37,725 bases of DNA from Saprospiraceae bacterium (GTDB taxonomy: Bacteria > Bacteroidota > Bacteroidia > Chitinophagales > Saprospiraceae): the NCBI GenBank assembly GCA_022448945.1, contig JAKVCV010000005.1:33798-71522 (forward strand), given 5' to 3'. Under the pieces are notes generated by a model. The model did no database searches, was not told where the DNA came from, and saw nothing but the letters and a program-made list of their open reading frames with translations. A program made the position numbers and the translations under genes. Positions 8,985 through 16,991 of the stretch are shown here, piece by piece (the stretch's first letter is position 1; every line of letters begins with the position of its first letter).

Positions 8985-9425
8985 ATGAATACACAAAAAA
9001 TTGCCTTCCTTAATGAAGGCATCTCTTTTTTTCTCCCCTATCCAGAACAAACGCAAGATTGGTTGATTAAAGTAATAGAAAACGAAAGTTCCTCCCTAGG
9101 TGAATTGACCTATATCTTTTGTAGTGACAATTACTTACATAAAATAAACCTTGAACATCTAAAACATGACACGTTAACTGATGTTATTACGTTTCAATAT
9201 TCTGAAAATAAAGCTGAAGGAGATATTTTTATTAGTGTGGAACGAACAAATGCAAATGCTACTTATTATAATGTAGACCCATTATCTGAACTCTATCGGG
9301 TAATGGTACATGGATTATTACATTTATTGGGTTACAAAGATAAAACTCCTGAAGACAAGGCGATGATGACAAAAAAAGAAGATTTCTACCTTGATCTACT
9401 CAATGAAATTTCTTCATCAAACTAA
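8985..9425 (+). CDS. ybeY: rRNA maturation endoribonuclease YbeY
   Basis: YbeY is a zinc endoribonuclease for 16S rRNA 3'-end maturation and ribosome quality control. The 146-residue length is normal. The metal motif is HGLLHLLGYKD, with H109 and H113 as the first two ligands. The third position is D119 where E. coli has His, a substitution I recall as common in Bacteroidota homologues. Upstream, HDTLTDVITFQY and EGDIFISVE (about 61-86) match the conserved core. It appears to be the last gene of the DUF4175-ATPase-ybeY group; an inverted repeat overlaps its stop codon. Confidence 0.93.
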   Translation: MNTQKIAFLNEGISFFLPYPEQTQDWLIKVIENESSSLGELTYIFCSDNYLHKINLEHLKHDTLTDVITFQYSENKAEGDIFISVERTNANATYYNVDPLSELYRVMVHGLLHLLGYKDKTPEDKAMMTKKEDFYLDLLNEISSSN

Positions 9426-9464
9426 ACAAACTGCTGTTTCTTTATTACATTAGAGTTTGTTTTA
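9424..9464 (+). terminator. Possible terminator after ybeY
   Basis: AAACAAACT (9424-9432, overlapping the ybeY stop codon) pairs perfectly with AGTTTGTTT (9454-9462), followed by TTA. The 21-nt loop is long and the stem is AT-rich, so termination would be weak or partial at best. Confidence 0.35.
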
Positions 9465-9510
9465 TTAATATTGATTTCATTTGTCCGCTAAAGAGGAACC
9501 AAATATTGAC

Positions 9511-11523
9511 ATGAAGCTATCTGTTATTATAGTAAGCTATAAAGTACCCTATTTTTTGGAACAGGCCCTATCATCTGTTTATAAAGCTGCAGAAAACATA
9601 GCCACTGAAATCATTGTAATTGACAATAATTCCAGAGATGAGACTGTAGGTATTATAAAAGATAAGTTTCCTGAGGTAATCCTCATTGAGAATATTAAAA
9701 ACACAGGCTTTGCTACTGCTAATAATCAAGGCATTGAAATTGCTGTTGGCGAATTCATTTTATTCCTTAACCCAGATACAGTTGTAAGAGAAGACACTTT
9801 TGAAAAAGTAATTGATTTTATGCAAAAAACCCCTGATGCAGGAGGATTAGGGGTAAAAATGATTGATGGCACAGGTAATTTTTTGCCAGAATCCAAACGG
9901 GGTTTCCCTTCTCCTCAAGTTGCATTCTATAAAACATTTGGACTTTCTAAATTTTTCCCAAAATCTAAATGGTTTAATCAATATCACTTAGGATACCTCG
10001 ACAAAGATAAGATACATAAAGTTGATGTTTTATCAGGAGCCTTTCTACTAATCCCCAGAAATGTATTGAATGAAACTGGTTATTGGGACGAAGATTATTT
10101 CATGTACGGTGAAGATATTGACCTATCTTATAGAATCAAAAAAGCGGGATATAACAATTATTATTTCCCAGAAACAACAATTATACATTACAAAGGGGAA
10201 AGCACAAAAAAGGGTAGTCTAAATTATGTGATAACCTTTTATGAAGCAATGATTATTTTTGCAAAAAAACATTTTCTAGGCTCTAAAGCCGGCATGTTGA
10301 TATTAATGCTGAAATTTGCTATCTACTTCCGCGCATCTCTATCTTTAATATCGAGATTAGGCAAACGGATATATCTTTTTTTAGCGGATGCTATATTTAT
10401 GTATGCAGGAATGATTATAATAAAAAACACCTGGGCACAGATTCGTTTTCATGACCCAACGTATTACGACAATAACCTTACTTTAATATATTTTAGTTTT
10501 CCATTTTATATTTTCTTTTGGATTTTAACAACCTTTTTGCGTGGAGGTTACGACAAGCATGCAAGAACAAAACATGTTTTTACTGGAATATTACTTGGAA
10601 CAATATGTATAACATCTATTTATGCATTATTCCCTGAAGATCTAAGATCATCTAGGATGTTAATATTATTAGGTGCTTTATGGGCGTTAATTGTAACCTA
10701 CTTTAATAGAAGCATAATCAGTTTGTATAAACACAATACCATTTTTTGGAGCAAATCAATACAAAGAAATGTGGTAATTGTTGGCGATTTCAAAGAAAGT
10801 AACCGTGTTCTTGGATTATTACACCAAACACATGTCAAAATAAATTTTATAGGGATTGTCAGTCCATATAAAGATTACAACCCAAATGACGTTTTAGGAT
10901 CATTAGATGATCTTAAACATTTAGCAACTGCTTATAAAGCTACTGAAATTATTTTCTGCGGGAAAGACATTAGTTTTGAGCGAATTATTTTTTGGATGAG
11001 AAAATTAGGTCCTGAGATTAAATATAAAATTGTACCACAACATAGTACCTATATCATTGGATCTAACTCAAAAAATTCCTCTGGCGAATTATATGCTATT
11101 GACATTAGCTTTAAGATTGCAAATTCAATACAAAGACGAAATAAAAGAATTTTAGACTTGGTATATAGTTTTATTTTTTTACTATCATCACCTTTGATAA
11201 TTATAATCATAAAAAATAAACTTGGCTTTTTAAAAAACATTATTTCTGTTATTTTACAAAAAAAAACATGGGTAGGATATTCCCCTGTCAATCAAAATGT
11301 TAATCTACCTAAACTACTCCCTTCAGTTTTAACAACAACAGATCCATTAAAAATAAAACCTCAGGAATATCAGACTATTCACAGAATTAATCTATTTTAT
11401 GCTAAAGATTATTCTACCAACTCTGATTTAGAAATTATTCTAAAGGCATGGAGAAAATTAGGTCGACAAAGTCCACCTTCCCTTACAGTATCAAAAATGA
11501 CTGCCAATAAAGCCAAAACATGA
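9511..11523 (+). CDS. GT2 glycosyltransferase fused to membrane and polyprenyl-phosphate sugar-transferase-like regions
   Basis: The ATG at 9511 opens directly into the GT2 fold (MKLSVIIVSYKV); an in-frame TTG at 9481 would add ten residues before it. From that ATG the protein has 670 residues. The GT-A domain (1-about 240) has IVIDNNSRDET, LNPDT as the DxD-like metal site, and MYGEDIDLSYR (about 202-212), typical of rhamnosyltransferase-like enzymes. Several membrane helices follow (about 250-420). Next is a Rossmann-like segment with VVIVGDF (about 425-540), then KRILDLVYSFIFLLSSPLI and a final YAKDYSTNSDLEII, which resemble the start and end of bacterial sugar transferases of the WcaJ class. 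The catalytic middle of that class looks missing. It probably acts in cell-surface polysaccharide or lipid glycosylation; the acceptor is unknown. Confidence 0.8.
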   Translation: MKLSVIIVSYKVPYFLEQALSSVYKAAENIATEIIVIDNNSRDETVGIIKDKFPEVILIENIKNTGFATANNQGIEIAVGEFILFLNPDTVVREDTFEKVIDFMQKTPDAGGLGVKMIDGTGNFLPESKRGFPSPQVAFYKTFGLSKFFPKSKWFNQYHLGYLDKDKIHKVDVLSGAFLLIPRNVLNETGYWDEDYFMYGEDIDLSYRIKKAGYNNYYFPETTIIHYKGESTKKGSLNYVITFYEAMIIFAKKHFLGSKAGMLILMLKFAIYFRASLSLISRLGKRIYLFLADAIFMYAGMIIIKNTWAQIRFHDPTYYDNNLTLIYFSFPFYIFFWILTTFLRGGYDKHARTKHVFTGILLGTICITSIYALFPEDLRSSRMLILLGALWALIVTYFNRSIISLYKHNTIFWSKSIQRNVVIVGDFKESNRVLGLLHQTHVKINFIGIVSPYKDYNPNDVLGSLDDLKHLATAYKATEIIFCGKDISFERIIFWMRKLGPEIKYKIVPQHSTYIIGSNSKNSSGELYAIDISFKIANSIQRRNKRILDLVYSFIFLLSSPLIIIIIKNKLGFLKNIISVILQKKTWVGYSPVNQNVNLPKLLPSVLTTTDPLKIKPQEYQTIHRINLFYAKDYSTNSDLEIILKAWRKLGRQSPPSLTVSKMTANKAKT

Positions 11524-12404
11524 ATGAACAAAGATTTTATAATAACCTTTTTGAGCTTTCGCTTAAATACCCATCTGCAGTTCTTAAGTTTTTAAAATCT
11601 GAATTGCAATTAGGGAAAAAGTATATTGTCATTGATGCACATACCCATAATGGTCAAATTACACATCTGTTAAAAGATCATGTTCATTTAGTTTGTTCTC
11701 TCACATCTGACCCTGGATATCACAATTACCTTAAAAAGAACTTTAAGAAGGTGCCTAATTTTTTGAGTTTAAATGCAACTCCAGAGTTGATCAATATAGA
11801 AGATGATTCTATTGACTGTATTTGTATTGATGAAACATTTTCAAAATTTGATTCATTAAGGATGGGTATCGAATTTGAAAGAATACTAAGACTAAACAGC
11901 TATGTCCTTCTATTGCTGAATCAATTACATGCTTCTGAAGAATCGTTTACTAAGTTCTTTGAACAAATATTAGTTCAACACAACCTAAAAACTCAAACAT
12001 CCCATTCAGAAATAAAACCCAAATTGATAGAATTTTTTATTAATGGTTATCAGCAACAAACTTTTAAGTATCGACAGAGTTTTAACTGGCAAAAACTAGA
12101 GGAGTTTTTTTTAACCATTCTTGAATCAAAAAACTTAAAACCAAACCTAAATTCTATTAAAGATCTAAAATTTTATTTTGACAAACACGAAGTTGGTGGT
12201 CAAATTCACATTGAATATAATACAATTCTATATTATGGCCTTTTTAACCACTCTACTCCTGAAATCTCATTAAGGAAAAGTTTTTTCTTTCAAGTTTTAC
12301 GACCATTTGCATTTGGCTTCTATGTCCTAGTAAAAGGAAATATATATTTCTGGAGAGCACTTTATAAAATAAAAGACAAAATATTTCGCAAAAAAAAATC
12401 TTAA
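11520..12404 (+). CDS. Class I methyltransferase-like protein
   Basis: The 294-residue protein starts inside the previous stop codon (ATGA overlap, 11520-11523), so the two are translationally coupled. Residues 34-110 follow the layout of a class I SAM-dependent methyltransferase: a strand into VIDAHTHNGQIT where motif I (usually DxGxGxG) would be, a loss-prone SLTSDPG acidic-loop region, and DDSIDCICIDETFSKF resembling motif II. The glycine-rich loop is poor, so SAM binding is doubtful. The C-terminus carries an aromatic hydrophobic stretch (about 262-280) and ends in a run of basic residues, suggesting membrane association. Coupling suggests it works with the glycosyltransferase, perhaps modifying its product. 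I do not recognise a specific family. Confidence 0.6.
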   Translation: MNEQRFYNNLFELSLKYPSAVLKFLKSELQLGKKYIVIDAHTHNGQITHLLKDHVHLVCSLTSDPGYHNYLKKNFKKVPNFLSLNATPELINIEDDSIDCICIDETFSKFDSLRMGIEFERILRLNSYVLLLLNQLHASEESFTKFFEQILVQHNLKTQTSHSEIKPKLIEFFINGYQQQTFKYRQSFNWQKLEEFFLTILESKNLKPNLNSIKDLKFYFDKHEVGGQIHIEYNTILYYGLFNHSTPEISLRKSFFFQVLRPFAFGFYVLVKGNIYFWRALYKIKDKIFRKKKS

Positions 12405-12460
12405 CATAAGATCATATGACGAATTAATATATACTTATTTAAGGTTAATGATAATTAAAA

Positions 12461-13708
12461 TTAAAGAAACCCAATTGGTTCATATTCTACAAACCCTGGA
12501 AATATAAAATCTAATTTATCAGATCTTAACTGTTTTGAAAGAATTTCACTAAGAATATTCCTATAATCAGTTGTAACTGCTAGATCAACACCATTATCCA
12601 ATTGGTGCGTAGCAAGACCGGGCCATTCTCCATACATCCTACCTCCTTTTACTTTTCCACCCAGAATGAATGAAAGTCCACCATGCCCGTGGTCTGTACC
12701 GCCGCTCCTATTTGATTTTAAACGCCTACCAAATTCACTCATCACTACTATTGTCATACGATTATGGAAATTACTCATGTCATTGTAAAACGCAGCTAAT
12801 GAGTTAGATAACCCTTCTATACGTTGAGGAAAACGATATTCTTGCCTTTCATGGTGATCCCAATCATCAAATTCAACAGTTGCGATGTGAACTCCTAAAT
12901 CCATTTTTATAAGTCGGGCCAAATTCTGTAGAGATCTACTAAATCCATTTATATACCATTCATCAGGATATTTAACATTATGTTCTGGATGATAATCTTC
13001 AACATTTCCGTTATGCTTCTTAGACACTCTATTCTGGATAGAATCAATTGTTTTTAATGTTTTATGCCCAACATTATGTAATAAAGTGTCCCCCTTATAA
13101 AAATCACTTAGTATCTGTTTCATATAGGGTTCACCCAAAACTTTGAAATCTTTAACTGAATCAATTGAAGTTACTTCCGGACAACCCAAAAAGGAAGATG
13201 GAAGTCCATTTCCAACAGCAACTGCAGGCAATATAGATGTCGATTTTAATGTCTCAAAGTATCTTGTCATCCAACCTTTAGCATTACCTTCCTTTTTAAT
13301 CAATCCTCTTTCTATAAGATCCATAGCCTCAAAATGACTTCGGGTCCCATTGTTAAGGCCAGAGGCATGAACAATTGCCATATCTCCGGAATCATAAATT
13401 TCTTTTAACGCCTGAGCTTTAGGATGAATATTAAAATCATATCCATCTAATCCATTATCTAATATGAAATTTGGATTTTCAGGGACACGTAAGGCGGCTG
13501 TACGCGAGTCAGCATAAAATCTATCCCCCATCGGTGCAACTAAATTAAGGGCATCACATCCACCTCTTAAAAAAACAAAAACAAATATTTCTTTATTAGG
13601 ATTATTCAAACAAAAAGGGTTATAAGCATAACTATTTACGCCAGGAATAGCACTAAGTGCAAAAGTAGATCCAAGTCCTTTTAAGAAATTTCTTCTGTTT
13701 ATAATCAT
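12461..13708 (-). CDS. DUF1501 family protein with Tat-type signal
   Basis: The 415-residue protein begins MIINRRNFLKGLGSTFALSA, a twin-arginine signal (RR at 5-6) followed by a hydrophobic stretch, so it should be exported folded. DUF1501 proteins resemble the alkaline phosphatase/sulfatase superfamily; seen here are FVFLRGGCDALNLVAP near residue 45, VEFDDWDHH (about residues 275-283) and EFGRRLKSNRSGGTDHGHGG, which matches the conserved C-terminal region of the family. No catalytic activity has been assigned with certainty. It lies 11 bp downstream of the DUF1800 gene in the same direction, the usual pairing for these families, so one operon is likely. Confidence 0.9.
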   Translation of the reverse strand: MIINRRNFLKGLGSTFALSAIPGVNSYAYNPFCLNNPNKEIFVFVFLRGGCDALNLVAPMGDRFYADSRTAALRVPENPNFILDNGLDGYDFNIHPKAQALKEIYDSGDMAIVHASGLNNGTRSHFEAMDLIERGLIKKEGNAKGWMTRYFETLKSTSILPAVAVGNGLPSSFLGCPEVTSIDSVKDFKVLGEPYMKQILSDFYKGDTLLHNVGHKTLKTIDSIQNRVSKKHNGNVEDYHPEHNVKYPDEWYINGFSRSLQNLARLIKMDLGVHIATVEFDDWDHHERQEYRFPQRIEGLSNSLAAFYNDMSNFHNRMTIVVMSEFGRRLKSNRSGGTDHGHGGLSFILGGKVKGGRMYGEWPGLATHQLDNGVDLAVTTDYRNILSEILSKQLRSDKLDFIFPGFVEYEPIGFL

Positions 13709-13719
13709 ATCCTATAAAG

Positions 13720-15276
13720 TTAACGATATTGAAAATTAGGGGACATTAAAATAAGAGATAAAACATTTGCAAAACGATAATTACGATCTTCGTCATTGTA
13801 AGTGAATGGAGGGTCATTTTCTGTTTTATTTTCAGACAAAAGTATCTTAATTAGTTTTTGTTTATGCTCTAAGGGTAATTTATCCTTATCACCTAGAATC
13901 ATTTCTGTCCAATGATCTACAATTTCTTTACTACTAATTTCTTTTTCTGGCAAAATTACATCAAAATCAATTTTTATCAGTTTGTGCCAGTCATTAAAAA
14001 AAATCAATGGCATAAAATTCCAACGCTTAAGTAACATATTACTGTTTAACCAATAGTCTGAATAATCCGGATGTCCTGTTGGAGTCGGCCAACTAAATAG
14101 CTTATAACCCATTTTTCTAAGCATCCATTTAAGATGCATATTAGGGACGACATCCAAACCTAATACCCGAAACATTGAAATCACCAACTCTAATGGATTT
14201 TTAAATTTTGTGCCTAATGAATCTTTAAACTCCTGAGAAGTAAGAATTACTCTAACAACTCTTTTTATTTGGTCAGAAGATTTTTGATGTTCAATCCAAA
14301 CTGATACTGCTTTTTCGATTATAGATTTAGCAGGATTGTCTCCTAAAAATCTACGGCATAATTTTTTACATAAAAATCTTGCTGTACCATGGTGTGAAGC
14401 TAAAATATCCAAAACTTTCCGGCCATCAGCCATTGGTGGTTGATTGGAATCAAACTCAACCCCTAAAACCCTTTTTTGATAATTATCATGCAATTTTTCC
14501 ATATAAACAAACGCTCCCGTATCTGGTTTATGACCATCTTCTGTCCATTGACCATCAGCCACTGTCCATCCGGTAAAGGCACGTGCAGCCTCATATACAT
14601 CTTCATCGATATAGCCAGCAGCTTGTCCATTTTCTGCACCCGGAACTTCTTTCCATTTATTATATAAATGATTTAGATAATTATCCTCACCAAGAGTATG
14701 TAATTCAAACAATTCACGTGCATAGTTTTCATTGGCAGGGCTGGCTCTACTAAATACATTGTCGAGATAAAACAACATTGATTGACTTTTGGCAACATCT
14801 TCTAAAAACACTCTGAAATTTCCAAAACAATTTTTTCTTATAACATCACGATCATATATTGGCAATGTAACAGCTATGGGTTCACCTGCTTCAATACTAA
14901 CATTAAAATGATTATGCCAAAACTGAACCAATAATTCACGCAACTGCCATTTACTATATATTGCCCTTAAAAAAGTATCAGCACAGACTTCAAAAGGCGG
15001 TATATCAGATTTCTTATCTGTGGACTTATCTGATTTTAAAATCCCCCAAAGGTCGGACAGGGTAGCCTCCAAATAATGAAAAGTCTTCCCATTTAAGAAC
15101 GGTTGGTCACTATAAAAACTAAAACTATCATATTTTTTTTTATAAATATGATCATCCTTATCAACTGGATTTAGCTGTTCTTCTATAAAGGCATGATACC
15201 CCAACTCTTCCAATCTATTCATAGATTCAGGTGTCGGACCGTAAGAAGACCTATTTAAAATATTATAATTAGACAT
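13720..15276 (-). CDS. DUF1800 family protein
   Basis: The ATG at 15276 gives 518 residues starting MSNYNILNRSSYGPTPESMN, the normal N-terminus of the family. An in-frame TTG at 15366 would add 30 residues rich in Phe/Leu/Tyr that look like translated T-rich spacer, so I reject it. Conserved features: FWHNHFNVS, ENYARELFELHTLGEDNYL, ARAFTGWTV, CKKLCRRFLGDNP and the C-terminal GHPDYSDYW segment. The biochemical role is unknown. With this start no export signal is visible, while the co-transcribed DUF1501 partner has a Tat signal; transport as a complex is possible but is inference. Confidence 0.88.
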   Translation of the reverse strand: MSNYNILNRSSYGPTPESMNRLEELGYHAFIEEQLNPVDKDDHIYKKKYDSFSFYSDQPFLNGKTFHYLEATLSDLWGILKSDKSTDKKSDIPPFEVCADTFLRAIYSKWQLRELLVQFWHNHFNVSIEAGEPIAVTLPIYDRDVIRKNCFGNFRVFLEDVAKSQSMLFYLDNVFSRASPANENYARELFELHTLGEDNYLNHLYNKWKEVPGAENGQAAGYIDEDVYEAARAFTGWTVADGQWTEDGHKPDTGAFVYMEKLHDNYQKRVLGVEFDSNQPPMADGRKVLDILASHHGTARFLCKKLCRRFLGDNPAKSIIEKAVSVWIEHQKSSDQIKRVVRVILTSQEFKDSLGTKFKNPLELVISMFRVLGLDVVPNMHLKWMLRKMGYKLFSWPTPTGHPDYSDYWLNSNMLLKRWNFMPLIFFNDWHKLIKIDFDVILPEKEISSKEIVDHWTEMILGDKDKLPLEHKQKLIKILLSENKTENDPPFTYNDEDRNYRFANVLSLILMSPNFQYR

Positions 15277-15400
15277 TTTGCTAAATAAATAAAAACAAGG
15301 AAACAAAAGAGTTTTAAACAAACAAAATCTATAAATGTAAATAAAACAAAAGAGATGCCAGAGCAAAAGAAATTAGTTTATTAACAAATATGAAACATAT

Positions 15401-15440
15401 AAAAAGCCCCTAGTTTATAATTTAATAATACACTAGGGGC
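15401..15440 (-). terminator. Intrinsic terminator of the MORN-repeat lipoprotein gene
   Basis: On the minus strand a perfect 9-bp GC-rich stem (GCCCCTAGT at 15406-15414 with ACTAGGGGC at 15432-15440, 17-nt loop) is followed by T5 (complement of 15401-15405). It lies 28 bp past the stop codon of the gene at 15469 and insulates it from the DUF1800 gene. Confidence 0.85.
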
Positions 15441-15468
15441 ATATATCTATTATTAATAAGTAGAAAAG

Positions 15469-16173
15469 TTATTCAAATTGACCACTAATTATCTCCTTGC
15501 ATAGATTACTAGTAGCCTTTACATCTCCTTCTTCCAAAGTCCAAATAGTACAACATTGGCCTTCTTTACAAACCATCTTTTTATCTAAACCACCATTTTC
15601 ATCATATAATTTAAGCAGGCCGTGTTCCAACCCCTCTAATTCTCCTTTATTAGTAAAATCTCCTTCAGCTTTTAGCGTTCCATTTTCATTATATTCTTTA
15701 AATGTACCTTTGGTTAAACCTCCAACATGCATAACTTCTTCCTTTAAAGTGCCATCGGAATAATATGAAATAAGCATGCCTTCAATTTTATCATTTATAT
15801 AACTGCCTTTTTGTTTGACTTTACCATTGTCTTCAAAATAATACTTAAAATCACCGTTAAGGACACCCTGCACATAAGTAAATTCTGCATCAAGGTTTTT
15901 GGTTCCAGAAAAATAATGCTTCTCAATTCCATCTATTTTACCGTCTTTATATGTCGATTCAATCAAGAGTCCGATATCATCATATTCTTTATAAGAACCG
16001 TGTTTAATTCCTTTTGCCTTGTCCATTTGATACTCCATTCTAAAAGAACTATCTGGACTGTAATCAATTTTCATCTCTAAAACAATTTCATTTTTTTCAT
16101 TTATTTCACCTGAATTACATGAAATCATCATAGTGACTAGAAAAAAACAACCTATTTTTTTTAAAATTGTCAT
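15469..16173 (-). CDS. MORN-repeat (MORN_2/YwqK-like) lipoprotein
   Basis: The ATG at 16173 yields 234 residues beginning with a lipoprotein signal, the lipobox MMISC placing the acylated Cys near residue 19; an upstream ATG at 16200 adds nine polar/basic residues and is less likely. From about residue 45 there are six or more MORN_2-type repeats of about 23 residues with the pattern G-x-Y-x-x-Y...G-x-L-x-x-x (for example HGSYKEYDDIGLLIE, GTFKEYNENGTLKAEG). Such proteins are often labelled YwqK-like antitoxins, but no toxin gene is adjacent and the lipoprotein signal argues for an envelope role. The C-terminus has several Cys (CKEGQCC). Function unknown. Confidence 0.82.
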   Translation of the reverse strand: MTILKKIGCFFLVTMMISCNSGEINEKNEIVLEMKIDYSPDSSFRMEYQMDKAKGIKHGSYKEYDDIGLLIESTYKDGKIDGIEKHYFSGTKNLDAEFTYVQGVLNGDFKYYFEDNGKVKQKGSYINDKIEGMLISYYSDGTLKEEVMHVGGLTKGTFKEYNENGTLKAEGDFTNKGELEGLEHGLLKLYDENGGLDKKMVCKEGQCCTIWTLEEGDVKATSNLCKEIISGQFE

Positions 16174-16518
16174 AATATTGTACCGTTTATTTTTAAACAA
16201 AAAATTTACTTAAGACTCCTATAATATTCATTAACTTACATTTAAATATATATTTTATATTATTAAATAGCCTATAGAAAGCCAAATTGTTATTATAATA
16301 AGTCATATGCTTTAATTGGTTACCATTTTATTACTAATTATTACAAGATATTGTAATTTCATATCTATCCAAAATTAATAAGAACCGAAAAAAGTATACA
16401 TTTGGATAAGCGTTTAGAGCGAATTTGAAATTTAACTTAATTTTCGAATTAACATTTAGGGAATATTAAAATTTATGTCAACCTAAAATAAATATAGGTT
16501 ATAAAGATCAAAAATAAA
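16174..16518. other. Divergent AT-rich intergenic region
   Basis: This 345-bp region lies between two divergently transcribed genes for exported proteins. TACATTTG at 16397-16404 matches the TAnnTTTG promoter element on the plus strand, without a clear TTG partner. Short inverted repeats occur: ATTACAA (16340-16346) with TTGTAAT (16351-16357), and AACCTA with TAGGTT just before the downstream gene. Such repeats are expected by chance at this base composition. No gene is recognised. Confidence 0.35.
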
Positions 16519-16974
16519 ATGAAAAATCACCTTTTTACACTCCTGCTGATTGTCTTATGGAATATGGGTAAAGCTCAGGAGTTTGTATATATCGACAACA
16601 ATATAAATAATGCTAAAACAACCATCAAAATCGACAATGAAATTACATTTCCTGACATTCAGGTGGTATTGGGTAAAGATATTCCTTTTGAAGACTTTAC
16701 TGTAGGCATCACACCTTACAAAAGTCAGGCTAATTACATAATAGTTGATGACATCAGTAATGCTGAACGCAGTGTAAAAGTTGACAATTGTGACAATTTT
16801 CCAGACCTTAGTATTTTAGTAAAATCAGAAATTTCTTTTCCCGATGTAAGGATCGAATTTCGGGATAAAAACTCGTTCGTTGATATACTGATATATTCAG
16901 AAAAAGCTACAATATCTGAACAAGAGTTAATTGCATGTTTATTACCTCTTATAAGAGAAAAAGCTAAGAAATAA
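16519..16974 (+). CDS. Small secreted protein built of about 13-residue repeats
   Basis: The 151-residue product has a signal peptide (residues 1-20, ending GKAQ). The mature part consists of short repeats carrying F-x-D followed by a hydrophobic residue: F44-P-D, F57-E-D, F94-P-D, F107-P-D and F120-V-D, with 13 residues between neighbours. Weaker copies lie between them, and the halves 23-64 and 74-115 align with a 50-residue offset (NNAK/SNAE, KIDN/KVDN, FPDI/FPDL). Each unit looks like a beta-strand and turn, suggesting a small beta-solenoid or propeller. The pattern is reminiscent of DUF6150-type proteins, but I am not sure of membership. It converges on queG with a 17-bp gap. Function unknown. 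Confidence 0.7.
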   Translation: MKNHLFTLLLIVLWNMGKAQEFVYIDNNINNAKTTIKIDNEITFPDIQVVLGKDIPFEDFTVGITPYKSQANYIIVDDISNAERSVKVDNCDNFPDLSILVKSEISFPDVRIEFRDKNSFVDILIYSEKATISEQELIACLLPLIREKAKK

Positions 16975-16991
16975 CAGCATCAAAAACAAGC

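Noticed and set aside
15277-15366. N-terminal extension of the DUF1800 protein as a signal peptide
   Set aside because: It needs a TTG start, and the residues look like translated T-rich spacer; family members start at the internal Met.
15469-16173. Toxin-antitoxin system (YwqK-like antitoxin)
   Set aside because: The protein has a lipoprotein signal and no toxin gene is adjacent; MORN_2 repeats alone do not show an antitoxin.
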